64,000 nt of DNA from Eudorina sp. 2006-703-Eu-15 (GCA_003117195.1 BDSI01000006.1:496001-560000); one strand, 5' to 3'. Counted from the first letter of the stretch, positions 12,801 through 25,700 are shown. Notes: generated by a model from the sequence alone, not told the origin. A program made the numbers and translations.

Positions 12801-15075
12801 CTCCACGCGCGCCCCCTCCAGGCGACGTGCCCCTGCCGCCGGGCTCCCAGACGGTGTACACGCCGCTGCTGAGCAACATGCACCTCCACTTCTACAACGT
12901 GCGGCTCGAGTCCATCGAGGTGCAGGGAGAGGTGCTGCCCTTGGACGCGGTGAGCGCCCTCCGCGCGGGTGTCTCGCCCCCACCGCCCACGGGAAGCCCG
13001 TGGGCGGTGGGGGCGAGGAACTGGGGGCGGACGGGGAGGGGGAGGACAGGAGTGGGGGTGGTCGTGGGATTCGCGCGGCAGATAGGGCAGGCGGCGGCCG
13101 CGGCGGACCGGGGGTTGGGTATGTGTGTCTGCGTGCCACGACGTACTGATTCTGATCCCTGTCTGGGTGGTTTCGGAGCTCAAGTCGAGTCCGTGCTTCA
13201 CGCACCTCGCCTCCTCCCGGCCAGCCGGCTGCCTGAAGCCCTAGCGCCTGCGCCTGTGTCCTTCTCCGGCTCGGCTTTCCCCCAACCCCAAGTGGTAAAC
13301 TTTTCTCTTCAGGAGCCGTCCCCGCCGCCTCTGTTTCCTTACCCTTACTCGACCGCAAATGGTAGGCTGTTGTGTCCTGCTGCTTGCTGCCCAGCCCCGC
13401 GCTGCGAGCTCCCCTGTGCGACTTGCTCCCCCACCCCCCGCCCCTCCCGTGGCCCCGTCCCGCTGCCCTGCAGGTCATCTTCGAGCGGGGCTACGGCACC
13501 GTCCTGGACAGCGGCACCACCTTCACCTACCTGCCCACGGTGGCCTTCGAGGCCATGAGCCAGGTGGTGGGCCAGCACGCGGAGCGCAAGGGGCTGCAGC
13601 GCTGTCCCGGGGCGGACCCCCAGGTGCGGCACGCCCCCTCCCCCCCGCGCGCACCCGCCCAGCTCCTCCCTCCCTCCCTCCCTTCACAGCAGCAGCAGCG
13701 CAGTATGAATATGTCTACCAATTTCCTGCACTCCCCCCTCCCCCGTGATGTGTCGGTGGGGTAACCCCAGCTCGTGCTGGGCTGGTTTCATTTTAAGTTT
13801 TCAACCCCGCTCGTCTCCCTCCCTCGTCTCCCTTGTCATGTGTTTGTGCGGGGCCTGCCTCGTACGGCATCATGCGCGTCACGACCCCCACAGCCCTAGG
13901 CACCTGCCTGGGACCCCCTACCGTACCGACTGGTGTTTCTGCGTTGCGCATCCTCATCCGTGTGCCAGGGGCGCCATACCGAATGCTGACAGAGACCGGG
14001 GGGGACGACCTCGAGGGATCTTAAGGGTGCAAGACAAGGCAGCGACTGAGGTTAAAGCGGGGAAGCAAGCGCCAGGGGTGTAAGCGGAGTCGCGAATCTC
14101 TGTTCCCTTTCCCGGCAGCCTCGGTCCCCGCACGCCATGCCACGCCACGCCAACGCCATGCCCCACCGTCCTGAACTCCCTATGTACGGCATGCACGTGC
14201 AGTACAATGACATCTGCTGGAAGGGCGCCTCAGACAACTTTGAGGACCTGGAGAAGTTCTTCCCCACGGCGGTGTTTGTGCTCGGCGGCAACGTCCGTCT
14301 CAACCTGCCGCCCATCCGCTACCTCTTCCTGTCCCGACCAGCCGAGTATTGTCTGAGCATCTTTGACAACGGCGGCGCGGGGACGCTGGTGGGGACCGGC
14401 ACCGTACAGAACATGGTCGTCACGGTGAGCAACGAACTAACTAACCAACTGACTAAACTAACTGACCGGGTGTGTGACTGCTCGTCACCAGCCGCGGGTG
14501 CACTGCCTGGACAGGAGGAGGAGCAGGGAAGGGGTTGGGAAGGGCGGGGCGGGACAGGGGCGGTGTGTGTCAGGGCGCCCCGCACGCCGAGCTCCCAGCT
14601 GGGGACCTGGCCATACCCTGCTGTCCCGGTCTAGATCCAGGATCTAGAACCAGAATCCAAACCTGACCGATAGAGCCCCCCCACGCTGTGCCCAACTGTG
14701 CCCCGTCCGCAGTACGACCGGCGCAACAACCGAGTGGGGTTCACCGAGATGCGCTGCGCGGACCTGTCGGAAGCACTCTCGGGCAACGGCACCCATGCCG
14801 CGGCGGCGGCGTCGCCCCCGCCGCCGTCGCCCGCGCCGCCGCCGCCGCCTTCACCTCCGCCCCCGCGGCCGCCGCCGCCGCCACCCAGGCCGCTCACCCG
14901 GGCGGCCCCGGGGCAGGGCGTGCGGTCGCCGCTGGGTGGCAACCACACGCACCTGCACTCGCACCACAAGCCGCACCACCACGGCAGCGGCGGCGGCGGG
15001 TCCGCGCCCTCCTTGCACCGGGCGCACATCCTGCAGCAGCAGCAGCAGCACGCGCGCTGGCTGCGCCTCCGGTGA
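9895..15075 (+). CDS. Secreted pepsin-family (A1) aspartyl protease with Pro/Ser-rich tail
   Basis: Nine exons: 9895-10100, 10203-10323, 10762-10891, 11556-11731, 12206-12281, 12822-12949, 13474-13623, 14203-14424 and 14713-15075, giving 523 aa. Residues 1-20 are a signal peptide (KLLFLALLALVYSQA). The first catalytic site is IIDTGSTITYVPC (Asp89) and the second VLDSGTTFTYLP (Asp291). Between them are YFYAVLDLGTPSR, the Cys-rich RLLCGDPLCNCGSPSCMC, YKRAYAEGS and VFGCVNGERGELYRQMADGLMG. This is the plant/algal aspartyl-protease-like layout with a nepenthesin-type Cys insert. The C-terminal exon runs from YDRRNNRVGFTE into a Pro/Ser-Pro stretch, a His-rich patch, poly-Gly and a Gln run. Ser-Pro tracts are typical of hydroxyproline-rich wall-associated proteins, so a role at the cell wall or matrix is likely, though inferred. 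No membrane anchor is visible after the catalytic domain. Introns carry simple and dispersed repeats. Confidence 0.93.
10357..10412 (+). repeat. Short tandem repeat in protease intron 2
   Basis: Three imperfect copies of about 18-20 bp based on TGGACCAGGGGCCTCACA. They lie in the intron between the DTGS exon and the Cys-rich exon. Confidence 0.6.
10908..10990 (+). repeat. GGGCT pentamer array in protease intron 3
   Basis: About 15 imperfect copies of GGGCT/GGGCTGC directly after the donor of exon 3. A shorter relative occurs at about 16817-16846 in intergenic DNA. Confidence 0.7.
11205..11288 (+). repeat. Intron repeat family B copy in protease intron 3
   Basis: Contains TCGCTGTCTTTATTGACATT followed by a G run, preceded by a diverged form of the CGGTnATnGTTTnG block. 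It matches copies at 36541-36603, 38026-38060, 55836-55900, 59518-59582 and 63250-63287. Confidence 0.65.
13688..13735 (+). repeat. Intron repeat family A copy in protease intron 7
   Basis: Reads GCAGCAGCGCAGTATGAATA then TGTCTACCAATTTCCTGCA and a C-rich run. It sits about 65 nt after the donor of exon 7. Confidence 0.75.
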
Positions 15076-18000
15076 GGGGGGTGAGTCAGAGCGCCGGGGG
15101 GGCTTGAAACCCCGACGCAGACCCCGATCCCTTTCCTGGATTTTGGAAAGCTGCGTGTGAGAGCGGCGTGCGAGCGGCGGTGGCACGAGAGCCAGCCAAC
15201 CAATCGGGTTTCCAGTCAGAGGCAGTCACCACTGGGTATGTAGTCCCGCTGGTGTCCGCTGATGATTCCCGCCGGTGTCAAATGGATATTGAGGCTACCC
15301 GTAGCTTTCGTTAGTTACCATGATGAGTAGCTTCCGCTAGTTACCAGTAGCAGTAGCAGTAGCTTCCGGGCGGTGGTGGCGGTGGGCGGTGTCCGGGGCA
15401 GCCGAGGGTGCAGCGCGGCCGCTCCGCGGGGGCCCCCTACCGCTGTCGCCTCGGGCACAGCGTTGGCCACACAGGGGGGGGGGGCGTCCAGGAGGACGGT
15501 CGGCGCCATCGGCACCGTGCCTGCGGGCGCGTGCGCGGGCGGGCGGGCGCGTGAGCGTGCGAAATTATTTTCCCCATTCGGTCCCCGCTGCTGACGAGGC
15601 CAGCGATCGCTTGGAGGGGCTTGATCCTCCCAGACCTAATTTATGCATGTACGGTACTTCGTTGATGCGACACGGCGTGAAAAATGATGCGTGTGCCGCA
15701 CGTTTATGTGATGGTAATGTTTTTGGGTTTAGGGTTGTGGGGGTTAAAAAGAAACAGCCCAGGTTGTGGGGGAAAGATGCGGACATTTGTGCATGCACGT
15801 CCGTGTGTCATGCATGTTGTTTTGTTTTGAGTTGTGGAGAAGGGCGTGGAAGGGCGTGCGGTGGCGTCGATCAGAGTGTGACGCGGGTGGTGAGGGTGGT
15901 TGTGGCCGTTGTTGGTTTTCGTGTCGGTTGGCGTCTTGGCGGAGGGTAGTGGTGCCTCATCCACCCTAGGAGGTGTGCCTAGAGGAAGAGGACCCACAGC
16001 TCAATGCTTTGTGTGTGCGTGCGTGCGTGTGGGCGCACTCCTTGTCGAGTGCTTTACGCCTCCATGGCGGCCGCGGCAGCGGCGGCGGCGGCAGCAGGGG
16101 CGGCGTGTGTTGGGGCAGCTGGCTGGCTGGCTGTCCCGACGCTGACGCGGCCAGGCCAGGCAACTAGCTGCACTGCCGCACGCGGCACAGCGGCGGCCTC
16201 AGCCCCGCCGGGGTTCAGCTCGGCCGCTCTCCGACGCCCCCGGCTGCGTCGTTGGCTCCGGCGCAACATCCGTCGCGTCGGCACAACTCTAGAAACGGAA
16301 CGCTCCAACGGACAGGTGTGGACTGTTCGAACTTTTGAGCTCCCTGGTCCCCCCCGAGGACTCATCGTGCTGCGCTGCTTCTCCGGCTGCTGCTGCTGCG
16401 GTGGTGGCGGCGGCGGCGGGGGAAATGGCGGCGGTGGCGGCATGAAGCGGGTGAAGCAAGGAACCCTGGTGACACGATGTTGAGCATGTGAGACTGACCT
16501 GTTGGTGTGTAGGTACCTAGACCCGGGTGTTGGTGCTGACCTAGTGATGCTGTTCAGGAGCTTACTATTATAACAGGTGACAGGCGGACTGCAGAATGAT
16601 GGGCGTGTTATGGAGGCCCCAACGGACGTCGTCGTGGGAGTTAGGGACCCAGGTTTGACCTCGCCCGGTGGTGTGGAGGAGGTCTAGGAACGCTGATTTG
16701 GAGAGGCGGCAGAGGCCAGGAGGCGGTCAATCAGGTGTTCAGGTGCCGCCCGTCGCGGCGCACGATGGGGGGCTACCTGCTCGGATCCAGCGCCCACGCG
16801 TATAACCCGCCAACTGGGCTGGGGTGGGCTGGGCTGGGTTGGGGGGCGCGCAAACGCACGTTGGCCGCGGTCTCAGTCTCTAATTTTCTCGCTCTCTGGG
16901 GTCCGTTCTGTCCAGTCCGCTCGGTGCAGTTCGGGGTGGGTGGCCAGGGGGCGTTTGATACCGTATTCCGGGATCAGCGGGAGGTGTCGGCTGGGGGTTT
17001 CCAGGCTCAGCATTCATGCGGGGCGTGGACCAGGCGACAGACGCCCGAGTCAGCTGGCCCGGGAGCCGGAGACGCGAGGTGGTTGCGGCTGCGGGTTGAC
17101 CTAGCGAGACCCCCGAGGTGCGGCCGAACAGCAGCGGAGGTGGCTGGTATGGAGTGGCGCAACGGGTCGGCCTGTGGACGGACGGGTGTGGGCGGCGTGC
17201 GGACCCACGCGGCGCAGCAGACCCTGCAGGCCAAGGCCATCACTGCCGGGTGTGGGCGGCGTGTCCGAACGAGGGACAGGCAGGGCGCGGGCGCCGGTCC
17301 ACCGACTGGTGGTGGACTGGTGTAACGCCTTCGGTGTGCGATTCATGATGCCCGGAGTTACGGGCGCGATAGGGTGCTGCGCTGGTGTTTGTAAGTGCGG
17401 TGCGTCACCGCAGCGCGACCCCTCCCCGATGCCATCACCAATAAGTCGCGCAGCCGATGTCGTGACGTGCTGCCGTACTGCGTCAATGTACGGGTTTACG
17501 GACACGGGGAGTGACGAGCACCACCTGGGCTCGGGGCGCCTAGGGTTTCCTCGACCTGTACGAAGGGAGGGCGGGGTTGTCCGACGAGGTGCGAGGCCTG
17601 TACTGGTTGGTGATCTCGGCGCCCCAATGCTGCTGAACGGGGCCTGCCGTGCACCCGGCCATTTTTTATCAAATTGACAAGAGGTATACCTGCAAGAATC
17701 CCCTCACCTCCGCCGACAGTCCGTAATACGGCACGGCACGGCTTTTTCCAGGGCGGCCGGCGGGAAGGTACCGTACCTGTTTGATAGGTACGGGCGAGTT
17801 CTTCCTCCATGCAGTGCTAGCCCGGCGCTCGACGCGGCCCTGCGTCTTTGTCATACGCCTGTAAGCGTCGACCAGCGTTCCCGATGTCCTGGTCTGCAAT
17901 TTGGACTCTGGCTGGGGTCCTGCCCACTGTCCCTCGCGATACGCCCATGCCGCCCACTACACCCGTACTCAATACTTTCTGGCGCTGGTACTGCACCTAC

Positions 18001-19477
18001 CGACCGGCCGGCCGGCTGGAAACGAAACTCATTCTGACTCATTGCACGTTTCTGCGCATGTATTGACTCACGGCGCTGCAAGGTACTGCCGTACTTGATA
18101 TCAAAGCGCTACGAGGCGGACCCCTCACTGCTGCCTCGATCAAGTCCTCGCAAAGGACGCGGACGGGCGCACCACTGATTGAGCTCTGGAGGGGGACGTC
18201 GTTTGGACGCTCCACCGCCTCTGTTTCCCCTGTAGGTGCCCCTTGAAGCGGGTAGAGACGGGTAGCTAGGGTGCAACCAGGCTGCGGACGAATCATGGCT
18301 GTCGCACAGGCGCTTTCAAGATGTGCTCATTCGTTGTGAGACTTGAATACTGTTGAGTGCTACTTGTGCTACTGCCCATGTATACGTGCGGCCCAGCCTC
18401 CACCCGATCACAACAGCGGTCGCCGCCATCGGCATCCAGCCGGCGCATCCCAGGTGCCCTGTCCCTCCCACGCCGGGGTCAGCACTCGCGGGTCCCAGCC
18501 CGGGTCGGCCGTTTTGCGCTGGCTGCACCCGGAGTCGGTGGCGGCGATGCTTTGGGTGTGCTGTCATCGACACTGACTCGACGGTGGACCTGTAATGGAA
18601 CGGAGCGGCCTCGCGTGCGGGCGAGCGGATCAGGGCGGAAGTGTGCGTGTTATCAGACATGCACGGCGTATGGCGCGGAGCGAATCTCCGCGTGGGGCGC
18701 GACTGTGCTCGATCACGGGAACCAGGCGAGGTGCCTCGTTGCGTCGGGGAGCAACGGAAATCACTGTGTGCAAGTGCTGCATGCAGTCGTTCACACACTG
18801 CGCTCTTAAGGCCGCGACCGCTGTCTCAGAAGCGGTACTTTCGGCCTGAACTGGACCGGATATTATCGTATGATGCAAGTTTTTGTTTGTAACTTGCGGA
18901 AGAACGAAAGAGAGATGAGGGTGTAATCAATTGTCAGGTAGGACCTGTGTGGACCTGTGTCATTAATTGACACCGCGCTTAAAGATACCAACGATACAGC
19001 TATAATTCACTTCGATTAAGAATTTAATATTGGGTTTGAAAATTTGCGAAAATCGATTATTGCTTGTCGACGCCGAGATTACAGCCTGTGGTGTGAAGCA
19101 TCTACGTAAAGTACAACAGCAGACAGCCTAGTTCCCAGGAACCAATGTCACCGCGGAGTAGTCCAGACTCCGCAGTACGACTGCAGTAGTTGCCCGGCTG
19201 CTACCCGTCCCACTCTCACCCATTCGTACATGAGATTCCGTACTCCGGTACTCCGGTACGCTTCCGTACTTCCAACGCCCCTGAAAACGGACACATGGCG
19301 CAAGAAGCACCAAACAGAATTCCGCGGTAAACCAAAATCCAGTAAACCACGAACTGCTAACTGGTCAAGCCGATTTTTTCAGCGCACTTCCATCCTTCCT
19401 CGCATCAGCATCTGTATCGAACGGCCAAGGACAAGGGAAGCAGCAGCACGTCGTGCGCATCGCTACAAGCTCATATT
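15076..19477. other. 4.4-kb interval with no recognisable gene
   Basis: I see no frame with family resemblance. Contents: protease 3' flank; a small TAGC/CCAGTAGCAGT repeat (15309-15370); a GCGGGC-rich run (15520-15555); an alanine-coding GCG run and a GGC run at about 16065-16440 inside a 140-codon open frame I do not believe; a GGGCTG run near 16820; scattered CCGTAC/GTACGG motifs (17700-19270); and AT-rich DNA from 18880 to 19110. It may hold long UTRs, a non-coding RNA or a decayed element. Confidence 0.4.
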
Positions 19478-22400
19478 ATGATTAAAAGTTTATTAATAGT
19501 CCTACTGGGGACTGCCTTGCTGGGGGCTACAGTGTTGCAAGCTGCGAGTAAGTGTGACTGGGTTGTTCGTTTCCGGCGTCAGTTGCCTTGACGCTCCAAG
19601 CACTGATGCATCAATCTGTCACGCTGGCACATAGCTGCATAAAATTTGTATTGTATCATTCAATAGGATCACAATCGTTTCATTCTACCGTACCGTGCAT
19701 CAGAACGGCAAACGGTTATGTCTCACACGGCCTCGCCGGAGGTCTGTGCTGCATTCGTTAATTGGACCTTCCCTAGTACAACACCGTGCCCTATGACGAT
19801 GATGCCTGACCCGCCTGAACCCCCCCTCCACGCCCTCAGGCGCCACCAGCTGTGCGAACGAGCCCTCACCCTGCGGGGCCAACTCGACGTGCGTCAACAC
19901 GACCAACTCATACAGATGCAACTGCCCAAGGGGGTACTACTATAACCGCGCCGCGCGCACCTGCGTTGGTGAGCGCACTCAGCTCCGTGGCAGCGTTCGT
20001 TTGGGACCAGGCAACGGCCTGTGCGCTGCAAGCCAAACAGTGTGATGACCTCGCCGAATACGACATCCAGCCCCGATGGCGATAACCACACACACACGTG
20101 TGTCGCAAGCAACGTCACACGGAAAAGGAAGCCATGTCAAGCTGTCAACCTCCCCAGGACCTGCCCTCAGTAATCCCGGAATTTCAGTGTTGGTGCTTTT
20201 CCGTTATGTCGTACACAGACAGCAGATCCCGTACGTACGTCATCACTGCCGCCCGTGTCATCCTTGCGCCTCGTTGGTGTGCGCTCGTTCCGCCCCCGCG
20301 AGCCTCCTTACCAACATGTGTCAAACATGACAGCGAGACCGCAAAAGAGCACCGACCCCGCATGCCGCCATCCCCCCCCATGCAACCCGCGCTGCAGACG
20401 TCGATGAGTGCGCCCTCACCAATCCGCCCTGCGTCAGCCCCGACGACTACGACACCGCCAACAGCACCCGCTGCGTCAACACGCCCGGCTCCTTCCGCTG
20501 CGAGTGCCCCGCCGGCTACCAGGTCACCATCCAGTGGATACGGCGGCCGTACTACTGGACGTACGCGTGCACAGGTCCGGTAAATATGAGTAACGTACGT
20601 GCACGACGCCGATATTTATTTTGATCTATTCCACCACCCATGGATTGAATGAGCCAAAGCGGGCCGGAGGGATTTACATCAACCGAACCGATGTGCACGG
20701 TGCGTGCTAGATGCCAGCCCTCCTACATCTGCACTGGCCGCGGGGTCCGCTGTAACATCCTTAGTACGACAATCATCTGCACTGGTGTGCCAGGTAGACA
20801 GTGCGCCGCTGCGACATCTTCCTCGCCAGTCCTTGTGCGCGCTTACCTGAAGCCCCTCGCCACCTCGCACCCGTGCTGGAGTGCCTCACACGCCCGCCCG
20901 CCCGCGGCCCGCCCGCAGATGTGGACGAGTGCAAGGCCACGCCCTCCATCTGCGGAGACCCCAGCGCCACCTGCGTCAACCGGGAGGGCAGCTACGTGTG
21001 CCGCTGCCCCGACACCACCTACTACGACTACAAGACCAAGCGCTGCGCAGGTGGGTGCGTAAATAGCATACATGCAAAGAGGCTGCGGCTGTCACCGGTG
21101 ACCACGCGGGATCCCCCGGTAACATCATTGATAGTACATGCGAGGCACGGTGGATGGTGGGTCCATCAATATATCGGCAGGTCGGACAGGGAGGCTGCTG
21201 CTTGGGGGCTCGACCTCACCGGCTAAGCCCCTGGTGCACGGGGCCCAGTGCTCGTCTCACTACTGCCGACCCTGAAGGCAAGAGTGTGTCCCCGACGAAG
21301 CGGGGCGTGCCAACGGCCCCCGATGCCGTCGCCATTCTGCCTGCCTGCCTGCCTCTCTGCCTGCCTGCCCTCCCTGCCCTGCCCTGCCCTGACCGATGCA
21401 CCCCACCTGCCGCGCGCGCATCCGTCTCTATCTACATCCGCAGATGTGGACGAGTGCGCGGTAACCAACCCGCCCTGCGGCGGCGGCTCCTTCTGTGTCA
21501 ACACCCCGGGCGGCTACACGTGCGCCTGTGAGCCCGGCAGCGGCCTCGGCTACGTGCCCAGCATCAATGACTGTGTGGGTGAGTGCGGTGCGGTGCCAAC
21601 CCAGATGCAACGTTTTTGGGTGGATGGTCGAGAGCCCCAACACAAGTACAAAACCGTACAACAGCGGCGCCTTTTGCCTTCTGGAGAGGAAGTTTATTTT
21701 TTGCGCCGAGGTTGCGCGATTACGCATCTGCCACATCCTGCTGCTTGATGTTGGCCTGACGCCCTTTCCCTCTCCCCCCCCGCAGCCGACCTGTGCGCCT
21801 CCAAGCCGTGCGGCGGTAACTCCACATGCGGCATGGCCACGCCCAGCTCCTATTTCTGCGGCTGCGCGCCGGGCTTTGCGTACAACACGACGTTGAGGAC
21901 GTGCACGACCTTCGTCGGCCTGGGTAAGCTGCTGGTGTATGTCGCATACCGATGAGAAGCACGCCAGGGTTACACACGCATACATACACATACACACACG
22001 GCTAACGGAGCTACCGTACACAGCAGTAGGGAATGGGAATCGTGTTCCCGAAACCATGGCTGCTCGAGGGAGGGAGGGAGGGAGGGAGGTTTGCGAGGGA
22101 TGTATGTACGCAGCCACGCTCCTGATCCCTGCTCGGCAGAGGGGGGCACGTATTCAGTCTGCCTCCACGGCTCCGCTCTTAGTTGGACATAGACTTGGAT
22201 TTAAACTTGTCATACATTGATAGGTACCGGCACTCGAATTCAGCCTGCCCTCCTCCCGACATAGCACGCAGCCGCCTGCTGGTTCCTTCGGCCCTCATCC
22301 CCTGTGCAATGCCGGCCCGCCGCAACTAACCCGCAGCCTCCCTGACCATCGAGGCCGGCCAGACCTGCGCCACCGACTCCACCTCCTGTCCCATCATTGA

Positions 22401-22914
22401 CGGCACTTCCTGCGGCCTCTACTTCGCCAAGCAGCTGCGGACCTCGGACAACCTGGGCAAGAACTGGACGTGCAACCGTCTGGTGTCGCCCAACGGCAAG
22501 TTCAAGCTTGTACTGCTGTACAGCGGTCAGCTCGCCATCTACAATTCTTCGAACAAGGTCACCTGGCAAACGTATGCACCCAACCCGCGGGAGCGCCGCA
22601 GCCTTGTACTGTTCGACGATGGCACGTGGGGCTTATGGGACGTGGATCTGGACTACCAGGTGGACTACTCACCGTACTACGGCACGTCGTACGCGGCGAA
22701 CATGGGCGCCGACAACGCGCCCTTCACGCTCAGGATGGGGAACGACGGCAACGCGACCATCGTCAACCTGTACGGCAACATCGCCTGGACGAGCTACGTG
22801 GCGCCTCCGCCACCGCCGCCGCCGCCGCCGACACCCTTGTCCACCACTACACCGCCCATGGCAGGTGGACGGCGCCGCCGCCTCATTCGGGGCTCGTTCC
22901 GTGTCCGCAAATAG
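19478..22914 (+). CDS. Secreted EGF-repeat protein with bulb-lectin-like C-terminal domain
   Basis: Seven exons: 19478-19547, 19840-19968, 20398-20574, 20919-21050, 21444-21578, 21786-21923 and 22337-22914, giving 452 aa. Exon 1 is a signal peptide (KSLLIVLLGTALLGATVLQA). Exons 2 to 6 each encode one EGF-like module of about 43-59 residues with six cysteines. Modules 2, 3 and 4 begin DVDEC, the calcium-binding EGF signature. Exon 7 encodes about 190 residues with SPNGKFKLVLLYSGQLAIYN, VTWQT and FTLRMGNDGNATIVNLYG, which resembles the repeated strands of bulb-type mannose-binding lectins. It then has a nine-proline run and a basic end (GGRRRRLIRG). The likely role is extracellular, in matrix or cell adhesion. 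The lectin call rests on strand pattern only. All the internal introns are phase 1, so EGF exons can be gained or lost without a frame change. Confidence 0.87.
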
Positions 22915-25382
22915 GGGGCTGCGCGCCGTACTGGCTGTTAGCCCCTACTTGGAGCATCGATCCTAGGCTCGGGGCTGATCCGCCTTGGGACGTGTATGTT
23001 GGCTCTGTTTGTCTGGGATCTGTTGGGAGCTTGGGACCCTTCCAACTAACAAATGAACCATGTCGGCGCACAGTAGTGGCCCCCGGTGCTCCGGGTGGTG
23101 TTCGCGGCGGGTTCCTTCTTCCTTGCGCTACGTATACATGGCGCACGGTGGACTCCGCGAGTCACCGGTGGGCGGTTTCCGTCAAGTAGGTGCTGTTGAC
23201 CTGCTGGATGGGGGCTCCAATCAAAGACCCCGGGGTTCAGGTAACCCCGCAATTCTGGGGATCTCGCTCCCGGCTGAGTGATGGTATCCTTCTGAAGTGC
23301 CGATCCGGCTTTCTGGTGAGCTTCACTGAGGCGCCTGGGCGTACCTGAGCTGTTACGGTACCTCCACTGCGGCGGGCGAGTGCCGGCCAGCTAGCGGTTG
23401 ACAGCGCCACAGTTGCACGGGGGATCGCGAAATGCGGGCGGCGGGGTTCAAGTGCTGGGCCTCGGGATGGGCGGGCAAGATATACTATGTATATATTTGC
23501 GTCGGGTTTAGGAACTTTGGTGATTGGGGTGGCATGACAATGTGGCTGGGATTGAACTGCTGGGTCTGACACTGTACTGGAACTGGGACTAAGGGACTTG
23601 CAACGGTTCCATACTTACGGCTTGGTTTTTGGGGCACGCTGGCTGCTTGTGTGAGAGTTTGATGGTCGATGACACAATGCAGCAATGCGGGGTCGGAGGG
23701 GGGATTGCGTGGTGCGGTCATGAATGGGCCAAGCCACACGGTGCGGGCCCTGCCTGCTGCTTGCATGTTTTGTGCCACGACATAGAAGCGTGCCGGGGAA
23801 TATGTCTTTGTAATTGTGCCATGGAACCCCTTCGGCTAGGTGAAGTCTGATGGATGTCCTCAGCTCCTCATGTCCATGTACGTCAATTGAGGAATAGTGC
23901 GCAGGAATAAGGAGGCCGATGCGACCGTGGCCTCCTTGCTTATGGATGTGGTCTGGGGCCGTCTGGGGTGATGCATGGGGACTGCGGCATCCGGGTTCAT
24001 ACTGTGTAGCGCCAGATCCAAGGCGGCTGCTTTCCCAGGATCCCATGCCGTCCTTCAGGCTGAACCCCAGAGCCCTCACTCCCTCAGGATGGCGGCTGGC
24101 CGGCAACTTCACCCAGGCTGGCTGGGTAAGTGAGTGGCGGCGTCTTGGGCCTTATGGGCGCGGACGTGTCGGAGTGCAGATGCTCGGGCGTGCGGACGTG
24201 CAGGCCGGGCGGACGTGCAGGCTGGGCGGGGTGCGTGGTTTGCAACTGTGCGAAGTGCAGGACCGGACGTGAGGGTGCTATCTTTCACTTGTTCTGGCGT
24301 TGCTGCCAGCTGCACTCTGCAGATTGTGAGCTGCTCGACTTCTGTTTCGTCCTGCGCTCGCTGCAGTGCTGGGCTGCTGGCGCATGGATGGCTAACAGCA
24401 GGTCTCCCGTGCCTGCAACTCTTGCACGTTTGGACCGATGCCCCCCTCATGTGTGGCGGAATCCTGTGGGTGAGAAGTCGGCGTTCTGACGTTGCCAGGG
24501 GTTCATCTCTTGCTGGCATGCCACATGGCTGGTTTACGTGCGCATCGCTACACGCTGGTGAGGAAGCCTCGGCTGTCGCCGGGGCTGTCACCGATGACCC
24601 TAGCGGGGTCCGCTGTAACATCCTAATAATAATACACGCTTTTGTTACGCCCCGCCTTCTTGCATATTGCATTTCGTCCTCCGCGAGTCATTCTACTCAA
24701 AGAGCATATGCGTAGCTAGGGACACAGAAGCGTGCCGGGGATCATGCCCCGATACGATGGTTGTGTGATGGAACCCAGGCCGGCCCGGCAAAGGCCGTCA
24801 GTGCCCTACGTGTGTTGGACACAAGCGCATCCATGTCAGTGAGCCAGCCAGCTTACCCCGGGGGCCCCGCAGCTAGCCTTACCTGGGTGCCCGGTCGCAA
24901 GGTGGCCATCAGGTGCCGCCAGCAGGCCGCGAAGTACGACAGTACGTCAACATATGTATGCCGTACTGTCCGCTTCAACCATACCCCAAGCAAGCACCTG
25001 CATGTGTTTCCGGCCCTGTATACCCAAAGCCAAGACGCCGCCACGCACTCCCCTATCTGTACCGCGGCCCACGCTGCTACCCGTCCCCCGAATGCGCCAG
25101 TGACACCATGGAAAACGGAGCCATCTGTAGACCCATCCGAAATGACATCAGTAGGTACGGCAATCATGCGCCGGGCATGACCCTGGCGTCTGTTGAGGGG
25201 GCACAGGCGATGCCGCTCATCGGAGCCTGTCTGCCGCGGAGTCACGCAAGGGGGTGCGGGGCTCCCCGCCAGCACCCATACACCCGCTTCACACTGTCGT
25301 CGCCGCGGCGACCGACGTGGCTGTGCAGCCTTGCGTTGCTTCGTCTGGCGCAATACTGAGCTCAGTAAGCAACAGGGGCCGC

Positions 25383-25384
<2 letters not shown>

Positions 25385-25440
<56 letters not shown>
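25385..25440 (+). repeat. (GATA)n microsatellite
   Basis: About 14 uninterrupted GATA units. Confidence 0.97.
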
Positions 25441-25695
25441 CCACGTTCATCTCCGTAAAGCGCCGCCTCCTACACATCGACCCGTACCCACACACGACCC
25501 ACGCCACAGGGCCCTGCATGAGGCCCGACTGATGAGCCGTACAGATGTGGGATATTCATCGCGGCATCAACGGCTACTGCTGCCACCCCATGAATCATGG
25601 AAGACAACGGCGGAACGGCCCATGAGCAACCCCCAAGCAACGAACACCCGGCTTATTCCCATTGGCTGTTGACCGTGCGTGCTCCACAATCACGG

Positions 25696-25700
25696 TTACA
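25696..25700 (-). terminator. Candidate poly(A) signal TGTAA of the ankyrin gene
   Basis: TTACA on the plus strand reads TGTAA on the gene strand, about 210 nt after the stop codon. That is a normal 3'UTR length for these algae. Confidence 0.45.

Noticed and set aside
16064..16483. 140-codon plus-strand frame with poly-Ala start and Gly-rich end
   Set aside because: Low-complexity composition, no splice partners and no family resemblance; simple GCG and GGC runs alone explain the open frame.
24109..24715. Overlapping frames on both strands downstream of the EGF gene
   Set aside because: Both strands are open because of composition. The region contains dispersed repeats and no recognisable domain.
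25385..25440. (GATA)n array considered as a CRISPR or regulatory array
   Set aside because: A plain tetranucleotide microsatellite with no spacers.
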